From positions 434,001 to 498,000 of the forward strand of contig JAIUOF010000002.1 in NCBI GenBank assembly GCA_020161355.1: a stretch of 64,000 bases of DNA, in the 5' to 3' direction. Of this stretch, positions 53,750-62,107 are shown in pieces. The notes under the pieces were generated by a model. It was not told where the DNA came from. It made no database searches and saw only the letters and a list, made by a program, of their open reading frames with translations. The translations under genes and the position numbers were made by a program. Source of the DNA: Bacteroidota bacterium. Its GTDB lineage: Bacteria > Bacteroidota > Bacteroidia > Cytophagales > Spirosomataceae. The stretch's first letter is position 1. Each line of letters begins with the position of its first letter.

Positions 53750-54901
53750 ATGGATATTGTACTAATTGTAAAGAGCATAATAATAGTCACCATTTTTGCG
53801 GTGAGTCTTGGTATTGCTGCTTATGAAACCTATTTTGAAAGGGTAATAGCTGCTTTTATTCAGGATAGAGTTGGCCCTGACCGTGCAGGCCCTTTCGGTA
53901 TTCTGCAACCTCTTGCCGACGGTGGTAAGTTGTTTTTTAAAGAGGATTTTGTACCTACTCTTGCCGACAAGTGGTTATTTATTCTTGGCCCTTCCATTTC
54001 TATGCTTACTGCACTGATGTCAAGTGCGGTATTACCTTTTGGTGATACATTAAATATCAAAGGCCAGCTCATAGATGTACAAGGTATGGACGTAAATATT
54101 GGGATTCTTTGGGTGTTTGGTATTGTTTCTTTGGGTGTTTACGGGATTTTAATTGGAGGCTGGGCCTCCAACAATAAGTATTCGCTGTTTGGTGCTATCA
54201 GAGCAGCCTCGCAAAATATCTCATACGAGCTGGCAATGGGTATGAGTCTGTTGGCGGTAATTTTGGTTTCCGAGTCACTTTCTATAAAAGCAATTGTACA
54301 AAGTCAGCATGGTATCAACTGGCATATTTTTCATCAACCACTTGGTTTTATGCTTTTTGTAACCTGTGCTTTGGCAGAATGTAACCGTACTCCATTTGAT
54401 TTGCCGGAATCAGAAAATGAGCTAGTTGCCGGGTACCATACTGAATATGGCTCTATGAAACTGGGATTATATTTGTTTTCAGAATACATCAATATGTTTA
54501 TTTCTTCCGCTGTGATTGCCAGTCTTTACTTTGGAGGCTACAATTATCCCGGAATAGACGTGGTACATGATTTTTTAATCAAACAAACCAATGATGTTAC
54601 AGGACACAACATCGCCACAGGGATTGGAATTTTGGTATTTTTCCTAAAAACCTTTTTCTTCATTTTTGTATTCATTTGGGTGAGATGGACACTTCCGAGA
54701 TTTAAGTATGACCAACTCATGAACCTTGCCTGGAAATGGATGTTGCCGCTTTCGGTGGCCAATCTGATTATTGAAGCCGCAGCTGAGCTTACCCCAATGC
54801 CGTTTTTGGCCAGTTGGGTGGGATTAGGGATTCTTTTCCTGGCCTATATCATTTTCAGACCTTTATTTTTGAAAAGAAAACTAAAACAAAATTTGCAATA
54901 A
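53750..54901 (+). CDS. nuoH: NADH-quinone oxidoreductase subunit H
   Basis: 383 residues, about eight TM helices. Conserved motifs are ERVIAAFIQDRVGPDRAG, near the N-terminus, and CNRTPFDLPESENELVAGYH (about 213), which lines the quinone tunnel. Anchors the peripheral arm to the membrane arm. Confidence 0.96.
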   Translation: MDIVLIVKSIIIVTIFAVSLGIAAYETYFERVIAAFIQDRVGPDRAGPFGILQPLADGGKLFFKEDFVPTLADKWLFILGPSISMLTALMSSAVLPFGDTLNIKGQLIDVQGMDVNIGILWVFGIVSLGVYGILIGGWASNNKYSLFGAIRAASQNISYELAMGMSLLAVILVSESLSIKAIVQSQHGINWHIFHQPLGFMLFVTCALAECNRTPFDLPESENELVAGYHTEYGSMKLGLYLFSEYINMFISSAVIASLYFGGYNYPGIDVVHDFLIKQTNDVTGHNIATGIGILVFFLKTFFFIFVFIWVRWTLPRFKYDQLMNLAWKWMLPLSVANLIIEAAAELTPMPFLASWVGLGILFLAYIIFRPLFLKRKLKQNLQ

Positions 54902-54902
54902 A

Positions 54903-55460
54903 ATGCAGCTGACCGATAGATCAAAAAAGACTGACAAATCAGACCTGACGGTGATTGAGAAGACCTATTGGCCGGGTGTGGTCAAAGGTATGGGAATCAC
55001 GCTGAAGCATTTTTTTTCAAAAAAAGCTACCATCAGATATCCCGAACAGAAAAGATATCTGGGCCCGGTATTCAGAGGTCATCATATTTTAAAAAGAGAT
55101 GAGCAGGGGCGTGAAAGGTGTACAGCTTGTGGTCTATGTGCTGTAGCCTGTCCGGCTGAAGCCATTTCTATGGTGGCAGCAGAAAGAGTAAAAGGTGAGG
55201 AAAAACTCTATCGTGAAGAAAAATATGCAGCAAGTTACGAAATTAACATGCTGAGATGCATTTTTTGCGGACTATGTGAGGAAGCATGTCCAAAACAAGC
55301 AATATATTTGCGTCATGATAAATTTGTCCCTGTTTTTTCCAGCCGTGATCAGGTGATTTATGGAAAAGACGTTTTGGTTGAAGATTTAAATGACCGTTAT
55401 GAAAGAGATGCCTGGACAAAAGAAGATATGGCAGCTCTTTGGCAAAAACAAAAAGATTAA
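54903..55460 (+). CDS. nuoI: NADH-quinone oxidoreductase subunit I
   Basis: 185 residues with two ferredoxin motifs, CTACGLCAVACPAEA (about 75) and CIFCGLCEEACPKQA (about 118), which hold clusters N6a and N6b. The RYPEQKRYLGPVFRG stretch is typical. Starts one base after nuoH. Confidence 0.96.
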   Translation: MQLTDRSKKTDKSDLTVIEKTYWPGVVKGMGITLKHFFSKKATIRYPEQKRYLGPVFRGHHILKRDEQGRERCTACGLCAVACPAEAISMVAAERVKGEEKLYREEKYAASYEINMLRCIFCGLCEEACPKQAIYLRHDKFVPVFSSRDQVIYGKDVLVEDLNDRYERDAWTKEDMAALWQKQKD

Positions 55461-55462
55461 AG

Positions 55463-55990
55463 ATGCAATATTTAGAACTCCTAAAAAACATGAGTCTGGT
55501 TCAATGGGCATTTTATTTTTTGTCTGTTACGACTTTATTTGGTGCACTTGGAGCAGTAATGTCAAAAAATACCATTCATAGTGTATTATATCTTGTACTA
55601 ACATTTTTCAGTATCTCCGGTATTTACATTATGCTTAACGCCCAGTTCCTTGCGGCGGTAAATATCATTGTTTATGCAGGTGCTATCATGGTGCTTTTTG
55701 TATTCGCCATAATGTTTTTACATCTGAAAGGTGACCACCACGGTTTTGACAACACCATTTTTGTATCGGCACTTACGGCAGTTGGCATATTAGGAGTTAT
55801 TTTAACTCTTGCAATAAAAAAAGCCGAACATTTTAGAGTCGATGTGAATAATTTTAATCCAAAAATCGGCCTTATCGAAAACCTGGGTGATGTATTGTAT
55901 AAAAAATATCTGCTGCCATTTGAGCTTGTATCCATATTGTTTTTGATTGCAATGGTTGGAGCAGTATTATTGGCTAAAAAAGAAAAATAA
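55463..55990 (+). CDS. nuoJ: NADH-quinone oxidoreductase subunit J
   Basis: 175 residues from the ATG at 55463, two bases after nuoI; an earlier Met would overlap nuoI. Five TM helices with VNIIVYAGAIMVLFVFAIMF (about 60-80), the conserved pi-bulge helix region, are seen. Last nuo gene here: nuoK, L, M and N do not follow. Confidence 0.95.
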   Translation: MQYLELLKNMSLVQWAFYFLSVTTLFGALGAVMSKNTIHSVLYLVLTFFSISGIYIMLNAQFLAAVNIIVYAGAIMVLFVFAIMFLHLKGDHHGFDNTIFVSALTAVGILGVILTLAIKKAEHFRVDVNNFNPKIGLIENLGDVLYKKYLLPFELVSILFLIAMVGAVLLAKKEK

Positions 55991-56003
55991 ACCTTTATAA
56001 TCC

Positions 56004-56522
56004 ATGGCTCTTTTCCTACCTGTAAAAGAAAAGTCTCCGCAATATGGAGAAAATTGTTGGTTTGCTCCTAATGCAACTATAGTGGGTAATGTAACCATGG
56101 GAAAAGATTGCACGGTGTGGTTTAATGCAGTGGTAAGAGGTGATGTAAACGCCATAATCATGGGCGACAGAGTGAATATACAGGATGGAGCCATTATTCA
56201 TTGTACTTATCAAAAAACTGCCACAACTATTGGAAACAATGTGAGTATTGCCCACAATGCCATAGTACATGGTTGTACGATCGAGGATGAAGTCCTGATC
56301 GGGATGGGGGCAATCGTAATGGACGGTGCGGTAATAGGCAAAAATTCAATTATTGGAGCCGGAGCCATAGTAACTCAAAACACCATTGTACCTCCCGGAA
56401 CCATCTGGGCTGGAAATCCTGCAAAATATATTAAAGATGTCACCAAAGACCTTGGTGAAGTTTTTATGCGTACCGCCAACAACTACGTGATGTACGCTGA
56501 GTGGTTTAAAGACCCTGTATAA
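56004..56522 (+). CDS. Gamma-class carbonic anhydrase family protein
   Basis: 172 residues, a left-handed beta-helix (hexapeptide repeats) with a C-terminal helix. Residues that bind and position the zinc are present: VVRGDVNAI, VNIQDGAIIHCT with the first His, and SIAHNAIVHGC with the other two. The family includes Cam carbonic anhydrase and YrdA/CaiE-like proteins, so activity is plausible but not certain. It starts 13 bases after nuoJ and should be co-transcribed with complex I. It converges with the next gene, 6 bases between stops. Confidence 0.9.
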   Translation: MALFLPVKEKSPQYGENCWFAPNATIVGNVTMGKDCTVWFNAVVRGDVNAIIMGDRVNIQDGAIIHCTYQKTATTIGNNVSIAHNAIVHGCTIEDEVLIGMGAIVMDGAVIGKNSIIGAGAIVTQNTIVPPGTIWAGNPAKYIKDVTKDLGEVFMRTANNYVMYAEWFKDPV

Positions 56523-56528
56523 AAAATT

Positions 56529-57239
56529 TCAATCTTTACTGTTCAATATTTGTTCTCTGGACCCTTTTTCATTGGTCACGATTCCTCCTTTTTTCCAGGT
56601 CTTGTCAGTCAAAAGCCCTGATTTTACTGTTTTTATAAAATTTATCCATGAGGTAGGGTTACTGAAAGGATTCACCGTATATTGTTTTTGATTTTGCAAA
56701 TGCATCAGTTGCTGATCCATAGCATAACGATAGTTGCCCACACTACCCATCGATTGGGTTAATGCAAGCATATTTATCTGCTGCGAAGAATAATTCTTTT
56801 CTATGGCTTCCCGCTCTTTGGCATCAGGAAGTTCCATCTCCAGAAACGCAGTTTTAAACTCTTCTTCTGTCCTGAAAGGATATACCCTAACCTCTTTGAG
56901 AAGTTTAGCATCGATTCTTAATTCCACCACTGCCGAGTAGTTGAGCCCCACATGTTTTGGAATAATATGGTATTGTTTTTTAAAACCCAGATATGAAAAC
57001 AAAATAGAGTCTCCGGGGAAAACATCAATAATAAAGTATCCTTTACTGTTGGTAAAAACTCCCCTACCTGCTTTATCATTGATTACATAAGCCCCTGCGA
57101 GGGGTTCATCATTGCTTCCGTCGATTACGAAACCTGAAAAAGTTATATTTTTCCTTTCACCCTGAGCCGAAGAATCATAACTGGTTGCCAGTCCAAAAAT
57201 CAATATTAACAGCGATATTTTTAGTAAAATATTTTTCAA
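56529..57239 (-). CDS. CarboxypepD_reg-like domain secreted protein
   Basis: 236 residues with a signal peptide ending near SYDSSAQ (about 26). A carboxypeptidase-regulatory-like beta-sandwich follows (ITFSGFVIDGSNDEPLAGAY, then FTNSKGYFIIDVFPGDSILF). This is the N-terminal domain often found in TonB-dependent receptors, here without a barrel. The C-terminal half is helical and unassigned. Overlaps cdsA by 4 bp (ATGA). Confidence 0.85.
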   Translation of the reverse strand: MKNILLKISLLILIFGLATSYDSSAQGERKNITFSGFVIDGSNDEPLAGAYVINDKAGRGVFTNSKGYFIIDVFPGDSILFSYLGFKKQYHIIPKHVGLNYSAVVELRIDAKLLKEVRVYPFRTEEEFKTAFLEMELPDAKEREAIEKNYSSQQINMLALTQSMGSVGNYRYAMDQQLMHLQNQKQYTVNPFSNPTSWINFIKTVKSGLLTDKTWKKGGIVTNEKGSREQILNSKD

Positions 57240-58078
57240 TTTAAAAGGTCATAGAGTTTTAAAAAACTAATTATAAACGGCATGGATAATAAGAGGCCGT
57301 CAAAACGATCCAAAAAACCACCGTGCCCAGGAATCAAACTTCCAGAATCTTTAATGGCAATGCTTCTTTTAAACAAAGACTCCACGAGGTCACCAAGCGT
57401 ACCCGTTATGACGATGATAATAGCTACCAAAATCCATTCTTTGGTATCAAGTACATCGACATATCTTGAAAATATAAACGCTGCCAAAAGTCCGAATATT
57501 GCCCCACCGATAAACCCTTCCCAGGTCTTTTTGGGAGAAATACGCTCGAAAAGTTTTCTTTTCCCAAACAACATCCCTGAAAAATATGCCCCGGAATCAT
57601 TAACCCAAAGAATAATAAGTATCCCTACAGGCAACATTGGCCTGAAAATACCCTCCCAGAAGGTCAGTTCCATCAATAATGCAAAAGGAAGAGCCACGTA
57701 AATGGTCCCCAGAAAAGTATAACCCAGGTTCTCAAATGGTCTCGGATCTTTCTTTCGATATAATTTTATAAAAAATGTTAAAGTTAACAATGGGACAATC
57801 AAATAGTAACTTTCAAAGCCAATGGTATAAGTTTCGACCAGATAAGTAATGGTAATAATGGTTGCTCCACAAAAGGTGCCGTATAGCTTTAAGGGCAAGC
57901 TACCGTTCATACCCAAAAGTTTATAAAACTCATATTGTGTGAGGATGGAAATCGCTAAGAATATCAACCAAAACGAATTGGGACTATACAAAATGCACCC
58001 GATTACGAGGGGTGCTCCAATAAGTGCAGCCACAACCCGCTGCGTAAGGTTTGATTTGTTTTTTAAATTTTTAATCAT
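57236..58078 (-). CDS. cdsA: Phosphatidate cytidylyltransferase
   Basis: 280 residues, about seven TM helices. The CdsA signature is visible in VNDSGAYFSGMLFGKRKLFE, SPKKTWEGFIGG, GDLVESLFKRS and KDSGSLIPGHGGFLDRFDG. It makes CDP-diacylglycerol from phosphatidic acid and CTP in the inner membrane. Overlaps the DUF2007 gene by 8 bp and the next gene by 4 bp, so the unit is tightly coupled. Confidence 0.96.
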   Translation of the reverse strand: MIKNLKNKSNLTQRVVAALIGAPLVIGCILYSPNSFWLIFLAISILTQYEFYKLLGMNGSLPLKLYGTFCGATIITITYLVETYTIGFESYYLIVPLLTLTFFIKLYRKKDPRPFENLGYTFLGTIYVALPFALLMELTFWEGIFRPMLPVGILIILWVNDSGAYFSGMLFGKRKLFERISPKKTWEGFIGGAIFGLLAAFIFSRYVDVLDTKEWILVAIIIVITGTLGDLVESLFKRSIAIKDSGSLIPGHGGFLDRFDGLLLSMPFIISFLKLYDLLN

Positions 58079-58280
58079 TTATTCTAAAATCTTTAACAAT
58101 AAGTTGGGCCATCTCGGCCTGATGCTCCTGAACTTTTATTTCTACAAGTCCAAACACAGGATAATTGTGATCTACTTTGTCCAAAATCACGGCCTCTATC
58201 CCACGGTTTATCAGGTCGTTTTTAATAAGTTCAGCACTAAGCCTTTCCTGGTCTTTAAGAATTGTTATCCACTTCGGCAT
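58071..58280 (-). CDS. DUF2007 (putative signal-transducing) protein
   Basis: 69 residues: WITILKDQERLSAELIKNDL and DHNYPVFGLVEIKVQEHQ, matching the small ferredoxin-fold DUF2007 domain. Function unknown. It sits one base after the gldD stop and overlaps cdsA by 8 bp. Confidence 0.8.
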   Translation of the reverse strand: MPKWITILKDQERLSAELIKNDLINRGIEAVILDKVDHNYPVFGLVEIKVQEHQAEMAQLIVKDFRIND

Positions 58281-58281
58281 T

Positions 58282-58860
58282 TTACTTATTCCATTTTAAA
58301 GTTTCCAAAATCCTGTAGCTGTCTTTTTTTAGATAATCAACAACCGGTGACAGCGAGTCGTTCAAAGTAGCCACATTGAGATAAACCGCACCACGGAGAT
58401 AATGCTGGCTGGTATCAGTGGCATAAAACTGAAAATGACTCGGAACCTCACCTTCAATTTCAATCACAACTGCTTTTTTTCCATTAGGTAGTTTGACCAC
58501 CCTTTCGGTTTGTGAAGTGGCCTTCACCTGATGTTTGGAAGCCAGTTTATAGGCATCGGCTACATGCTTATCAAGTTTGTTGAGGTCACCATTGAGCGGT
58601 TTATAAGTAAACTGAATCTTGGCATTGAGCCCGGGATAATCCACAATAATCCAGTAAGGTTCCGCACCCGTAGATACATCAGGCTTAACTACAGCGTATT
58701 TTGATACCTCAAATTGAAAAGGATATTTCCCTTGTAAGTCCGCATATTCATGTTTTGGCAACTGCAAACGTGGGAAGCCCTTGGGCTTAGGATAATAAAC
58801 ATTTTCGCTTCCGCATGCAAAAACCCCAATGGTCAAAAAAATAATAACCAGATACCTCAT
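58282..58860 (-). CDS. gldD: Gliding motility lipoprotein GldD
   Basis: 192 residues from the ATG at 58860 (an ATG three codons earlier is possible). A lipoprotein signal ends at Cys (LTIGVFAC). The family-typical YYPKPKGFPRLQLPKHEY and GKYPFQFEVSKYAVV follow, then YWIIVDYPGLNAKIQFTYK. GldD is needed for gliding and type IX secretion in Bacteroidota. First gene of gldD-DUF2007-cdsA-CarboxypepD_reg. Confidence 0.88.
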   Translation of the reverse strand: MRYLVIIFLTIGVFACGSENVYYPKPKGFPRLQLPKHEYADLQGKYPFQFEVSKYAVVKPDVSTGAEPYWIIVDYPGLNAKIQFTYKPLNGDLNKLDKHVADAYKLASKHQVKATSQTERVVKLPNGKKAVVIEIEGEVPSHFQFYATDTSQHYLRGAVYLNVATLNDSLSPVVDYLKKDSYRILETLKWNK

Positions 58861-58883
58861 CAAGGGCATTTTTTGTTAATTAG

Positions 58884-58891
58884 CAAAGATA
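58884..58891 (-). promoter_or_regulatory. Candidate -7 box for gldD
   Basis: TATCTTTG (then C) on the minus strand, 23 bases before the ATG at 58860. No -33 TTG at standard spacing. Confidence 0.4.
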
Positions 58892-59051
58892 AGTTTTTTT
58901 GTGCAAATACTAAAAGGCATTGAATCGAATGTTAAACTAGAATTTTGAAACCCTTACCAAAATTAAATCCGTCAAAATACCGCTTAAACACTTGATTTTT
59001 TAGCAAAGCTGATTTATCCAGAAGTTTAAATTATGTCATAAGTTGAACATT

Positions 59052-59990
59052 TTAATTTTTTGGTCTCCAAACAGGAGTTTCATTGCGTTTTGGGGTATTC
59101 GTTAATCTTATTTTTTGTTTATTTTTAACATTAGTCACCCATACATCATACTGTTTTGAGGTGCCGCTTGAATACGCTATCCATTTCCCATCGGGTGACC
59201 AATCCGGTGAATAATCTTCCAAAACGTCATTACTCAGATTTTGAATACCCGTGCCGTCAGAATTCATTAGAAAGATTTCAAAATTCCCATCTTCTCTTTT
59301 GCCGTAAAAAGCAATTTTTTTCCCATCTGGCGAAAACTTCCCTCCAGAATCGTATCCTTTTCTATTAGTTAGTCGCTTCACATGCTTCCCATCTCTATCC
59401 ATCAGAAACAGTTCACCATTGCTGTTTTTTACAGAGTCCACTATTTCGGTTATTTGACGGGTAAAAAGAATTTTGGTTCCATCGGGCGACCAGGTCGGCA
59501 CTTCTTCAAAATCTTCATTATCAGTAAGTCTGACTACATTTGAGCCGTCATTTTGCATAATATAAACCTCTCTGTTTTTACTATCTCTATCTGAAGTAAA
59601 TAATATAAACTTTCCATCTGGTGACCAACAAGGCAGGTAGTCATTTGAAGGGTGATTGGAAATATTTGTCTGGTTTTTTCCGTCAGCATCCATCCTGTAT
59701 ATTTCGTTATTGCCATCACGGTTTGAATAAAACAACAGAAATTTCCCATCCGGTGACCATGATGACCAAAAATCCAGAGCTTTATTATTAGTAAGGTTAA
59801 TTACATTTTTTCCATTAGCAGTCATCGAATATATCTCAAAATTTCCATCTCTGGTCGTCAAAAATGATAAAACAAAACTGGAATCAGGATAGCTGATTTT
59901 ATCTGAATATTTATGCTGATTTTTCGAACACGCTATTCCAAAAAATAAGAAACCAAAATATAGTAATACTGATAATGAGTTTTTTAACAT
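59052..59990 (-). CDS. TolB-like PD40 beta-propeller lipoprotein
   Basis: 312 residues; lipoprotein signal ending at Cys (FFGIAC, residue about 21). Six repeats of the WSPDG-type PD40/TolB blade follow, for example SWSPDGKFLLFYSNRDG, CWSPDGKFILFTSDRD, TWSPDGTKILFTRQ and DWSPDGKWIAYSSG. The repeats form a single beta-propeller. Probably a periplasmic or surface binding protein; the partner is unknown. Monocistronic. Confidence 0.88.
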   Translation of the reverse strand: MLKNSLSVLLYFGFLFFGIACSKNQHKYSDKISYPDSSFVLSFLTTRDGNFEIYSMTANGKNVINLTNNKALDFWSSWSPDGKFLLFYSNRDGNNEIYRMDADGKNQTNISNHPSNDYLPCWSPDGKFILFTSDRDSKNREVYIMQNDGSNVVRLTDNEDFEEVPTWSPDGTKILFTRQITEIVDSVKNSNGELFLMDRDGKHVKRLTNRKGYDSGGKFSPDGKKIAFYGKREDGNFEIFLMNSDGTGIQNLSNDVLEDYSPDWSPDGKWIAYSSGTSKQYDVWVTNVKNKQKIRLTNTPKRNETPVWRPKN

Positions 59991-60017
59991 AATTCAGAAT
60001 GTTTAACTAATGGTATT

Positions 60018-60025
60018 CAAAGTTA
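60018..60025 (-). promoter_or_regulatory. Candidate -7 box for the PD40 lipoprotein gene
   Basis: TAACTTTG on the minus strand, 27 bases before the ATG. No -33 TTG at standard spacing. Confidence 0.35.
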
Positions 60026-60130
60026 TTATTTAGATATTCAATTCTTGTGAAATATAAAGACATTTTTCCTATAATTGAAATTTGAGGTATTTATTAATTC
60101 AACGGATATCAGGAATAATATTTAGGAGAA

Positions 60131-60171
60131 AAATAAAAAAAAATAGCCAGACCCTCCCGAGCCCGGCTATT
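60131..60171 (-). terminator. Terminator of the GT35 phosphorylase-like gene
   Basis: On the minus strand, arms 60171-60159 and 60154-60142 form 13 consecutive pairs, several of them G-U, around a four-base loop, followed by a long U-tract. Confidence 0.9.
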
Positions 60172-60190
60172 CCTAAAGATTTTTTGTAAA

Positions 60191-61828
60191 TCAATTATAC
60201 ATTTTTTTGTAATATTCATCGGCCATACGGTCGGAATCAAAAAATGCATTTACGTCGTTCATACTTTTAAGTACCATTTGATTCCAATCAGCCGGGGAAT
60301 TATAATACATCGGAAGTATTTTGTTTTCAATCAAATCCAGCATGTTTTCCATGTCGGTTTTATCTCTCAGTTGGTCGTTGTGAGCCGGTGCCACCGGAGC
60401 AATGAAAGAATTGGTGTCATCAGAAAACTCGCATACCCAGCCGTCAAAAGTAGTAAGGTTAATGGAGGCGTTCATGGCGGCAGTCATACCAGAAGTACCT
60501 GATGCCTCGCGAGTTACAACAGGATTGTTGAGCCAGACATCCGAGCCATCTTTGAGCAATTTTGACAATTTGAGCTCATAACCTGTAAGCACCGCCATAT
60601 TAGGATGGTGATGGCTGGTATAAAACAAGCGGTTAAAAATATCAATTGCCGAAAAATCAAAAGGATATGGCTTCCCGGCCCAGATAATCTGAATCTTATT
60701 ATTTTTCATGAGACGCTCAAAACGCTCAATATCCCTGGTTATCAAATCAGGGCGTTTGTAGCCCGCAAATCTTCTGGCCCACACTATGGTTAAAACTTCG
60801 GGATCAAATAGCTTTCCTGCCTGATCAGCAACTTCGGCAAACAGCCTTTTTTTGAGCTCTTTTTTCCTTTCAGAAATCTTTTTGGTATCTCCTTTAAGCC
60901 TGGCCTTTTCGAGTGTTTCATCGACCCAATATTTACGGTTCTGGGCGTTGGTAATATGGTCAATTTCACAGATTCCTGCCTCATTTCCCCACATTTGTCT
61001 TGAAACCTCTCCGTGCAATTTCGAAACCCCGTTGGCTTTTCTACAAGTTTTTAATGCAGCCAGAGAATGATTAAAGATATTATTTTTGACACCCATGGCT
61101 TCCGCTACCTCATGAGGATTGGCATCACCAAAGAAACCCATGTACTGTAGAAAATGAAAATCATGTTTCTCGTTACCGGCTTCCTCAGGAGTATGGGTTG
61201 TAAATATCAGTCTGTCTTTGATTTTGGCGAGGCTTTTTTCTTTAGCCCAAAGATGGAAAATCGCTGAAACCGCATGGGCTTCATTGAAATGGTAAATTTC
61301 GGGCTCCAGACCGGCAATTTCCAAAAATTTAGCTCCACCCAATCCCAATACCATGCCCTGGGCTACTTTTAATTCCATTTCTTTGTCATAAAGATGGTAA
61401 GAAATAGAACGGGCCCACTCGCTGTTACCATCGGTATCGGTAGTCAGGAAAAACATGGGAGCCGAGCCAAAAGTATTGGCAGGCAAATGATATACCGCAA
61501 CCCAAACAGGTTGATTCTTAATTACTAACTGAAATCTGATTTTAGTATCTTCTAAAAAACTATAGATATGTTCTCTGAAAAAAACCTGCAGACTATTATC
61601 GGCTTTGCGTCTTTGCTCATAATAACCAAATTTCCACAACATGCCGATTCCTATCAGGTTTTGCTTGAGGTCAAAAACACTTCTCATGTGAGACCCGGCC
61701 AAAAAGCCCAATCCACCGGAATAAGTTTTTAACGATTGATCAATGGCAAACTCCATCGAAAAATAGGCGACTGATTTGTTGTATTCGGGACTTATTTTGT
61801 AAGGAAAAAGTATATTTTTATCTATCAT
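60191..61828 (-). CDS. GT35 alpha-glucan phosphorylase homologue lacking the PLP lysine
   Basis: 545 residues from the ATG at 61828; a TTG at 61849 lies inside the -7 box. Family features are VAYFSMEFAIDQSLKTYSGGLG, split here as VAYFSMEF and YSGGLGFLAG, FTTHTPEEAGN with the catalytic His, ARRFAGYKRPDLI with the phosphate-binding Arg/Lys, and REASGTSGM. In classical phosphorylases the residue after GxxM is the PLP lysine (GNMK or SGMK). Here it is Thr449 (SGMTAAMN, codon ACT at 60484-60482). All other active-site motifs I can place are kept. Annotation as phosphorylase is therefore by family only; activity is doubtful. Confidence 0.85.
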   Translation of the reverse strand: MIDKNILFPYKISPEYNKSVAYFSMEFAIDQSLKTYSGGLGFLAGSHMRSVFDLKQNLIGIGMLWKFGYYEQRRKADNSLQVFFREHIYSFLEDTKIRFQLVIKNQPVWVAVYHLPANTFGSAPMFFLTTDTDGNSEWARSISYHLYDKEMELKVAQGMVLGLGGAKFLEIAGLEPEIYHFNEAHAVSAIFHLWAKEKSLAKIKDRLIFTTHTPEEAGNEKHDFHFLQYMGFFGDANPHEVAEAMGVKNNIFNHSLAALKTCRKANGVSKLHGEVSRQMWGNEAGICEIDHITNAQNRKYWVDETLEKARLKGDTKKISERKKELKKRLFAEVADQAGKLFDPEVLTIVWARRFAGYKRPDLITRDIERFERLMKNNKIQIIWAGKPYPFDFSAIDIFNRLFYTSHHHPNMAVLTGYELKLSKLLKDGSDVWLNNPVVTREASGTSGMTAAMNASINLTTFDGWVCEFSDDTNSFIAPVAPAHNDQLRDKTDMENMLDLIENKILPMYYNSPADWNQMVLKSMNDVNAFFDSDRMADEYYKKMYN

Positions 61829-61846
61829 ATGAAGTATTTTTTTGTG

Positions 61847-61854
61847 CAAATTTA
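61847..61854 (-). promoter_or_regulatory. -7 box for the GT35 gene
   Basis: TAAATTTG (then C) on the minus strand, 18 bases before the ATG at 61828. It decides the start, since the alternative TTG codon would lie within the box. Confidence 0.45.
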
Positions 61855-62095
61855 GTAAAAAACAGGCATTTAATAGACGAAAAGGGCATATTTGACTGTA
61901 AAATTGGAAATAAGCCCCGAATATTTAAATATTCAAAGATTGAATAGGAATTTCTTATTTGAATAATCCTTTTTTGGGAAAAAACTACTGAATTTTTGAT
62001 TCTCAATGAGCAGGTTTTCAGGTCTTACGACTTATTTTCTTGAAAATAAAAACTAAAAAACAATACGTAAAAAATCCAACTGAGTCAGATTGACT

Positions 62096-62103
62096 TAATT
62101 TTG
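62096..62103 (+). promoter_or_regulatory. -7 box for the ABC-F gene at 62108
   Basis: TAATTTTG ends four bases before the ATG, so the predicted transcript start falls on or next to the start codon and the mRNA would be leaderless. Confidence 0.45.
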
Positions 62104-62107
62104 CACC

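Noticed and set aside
59100..59800. Repeated WSPDG-encoding units, possible DNA repeat
   Set aside because: These are the propeller blades of the PD40 lipoprotein, diverged at DNA level.
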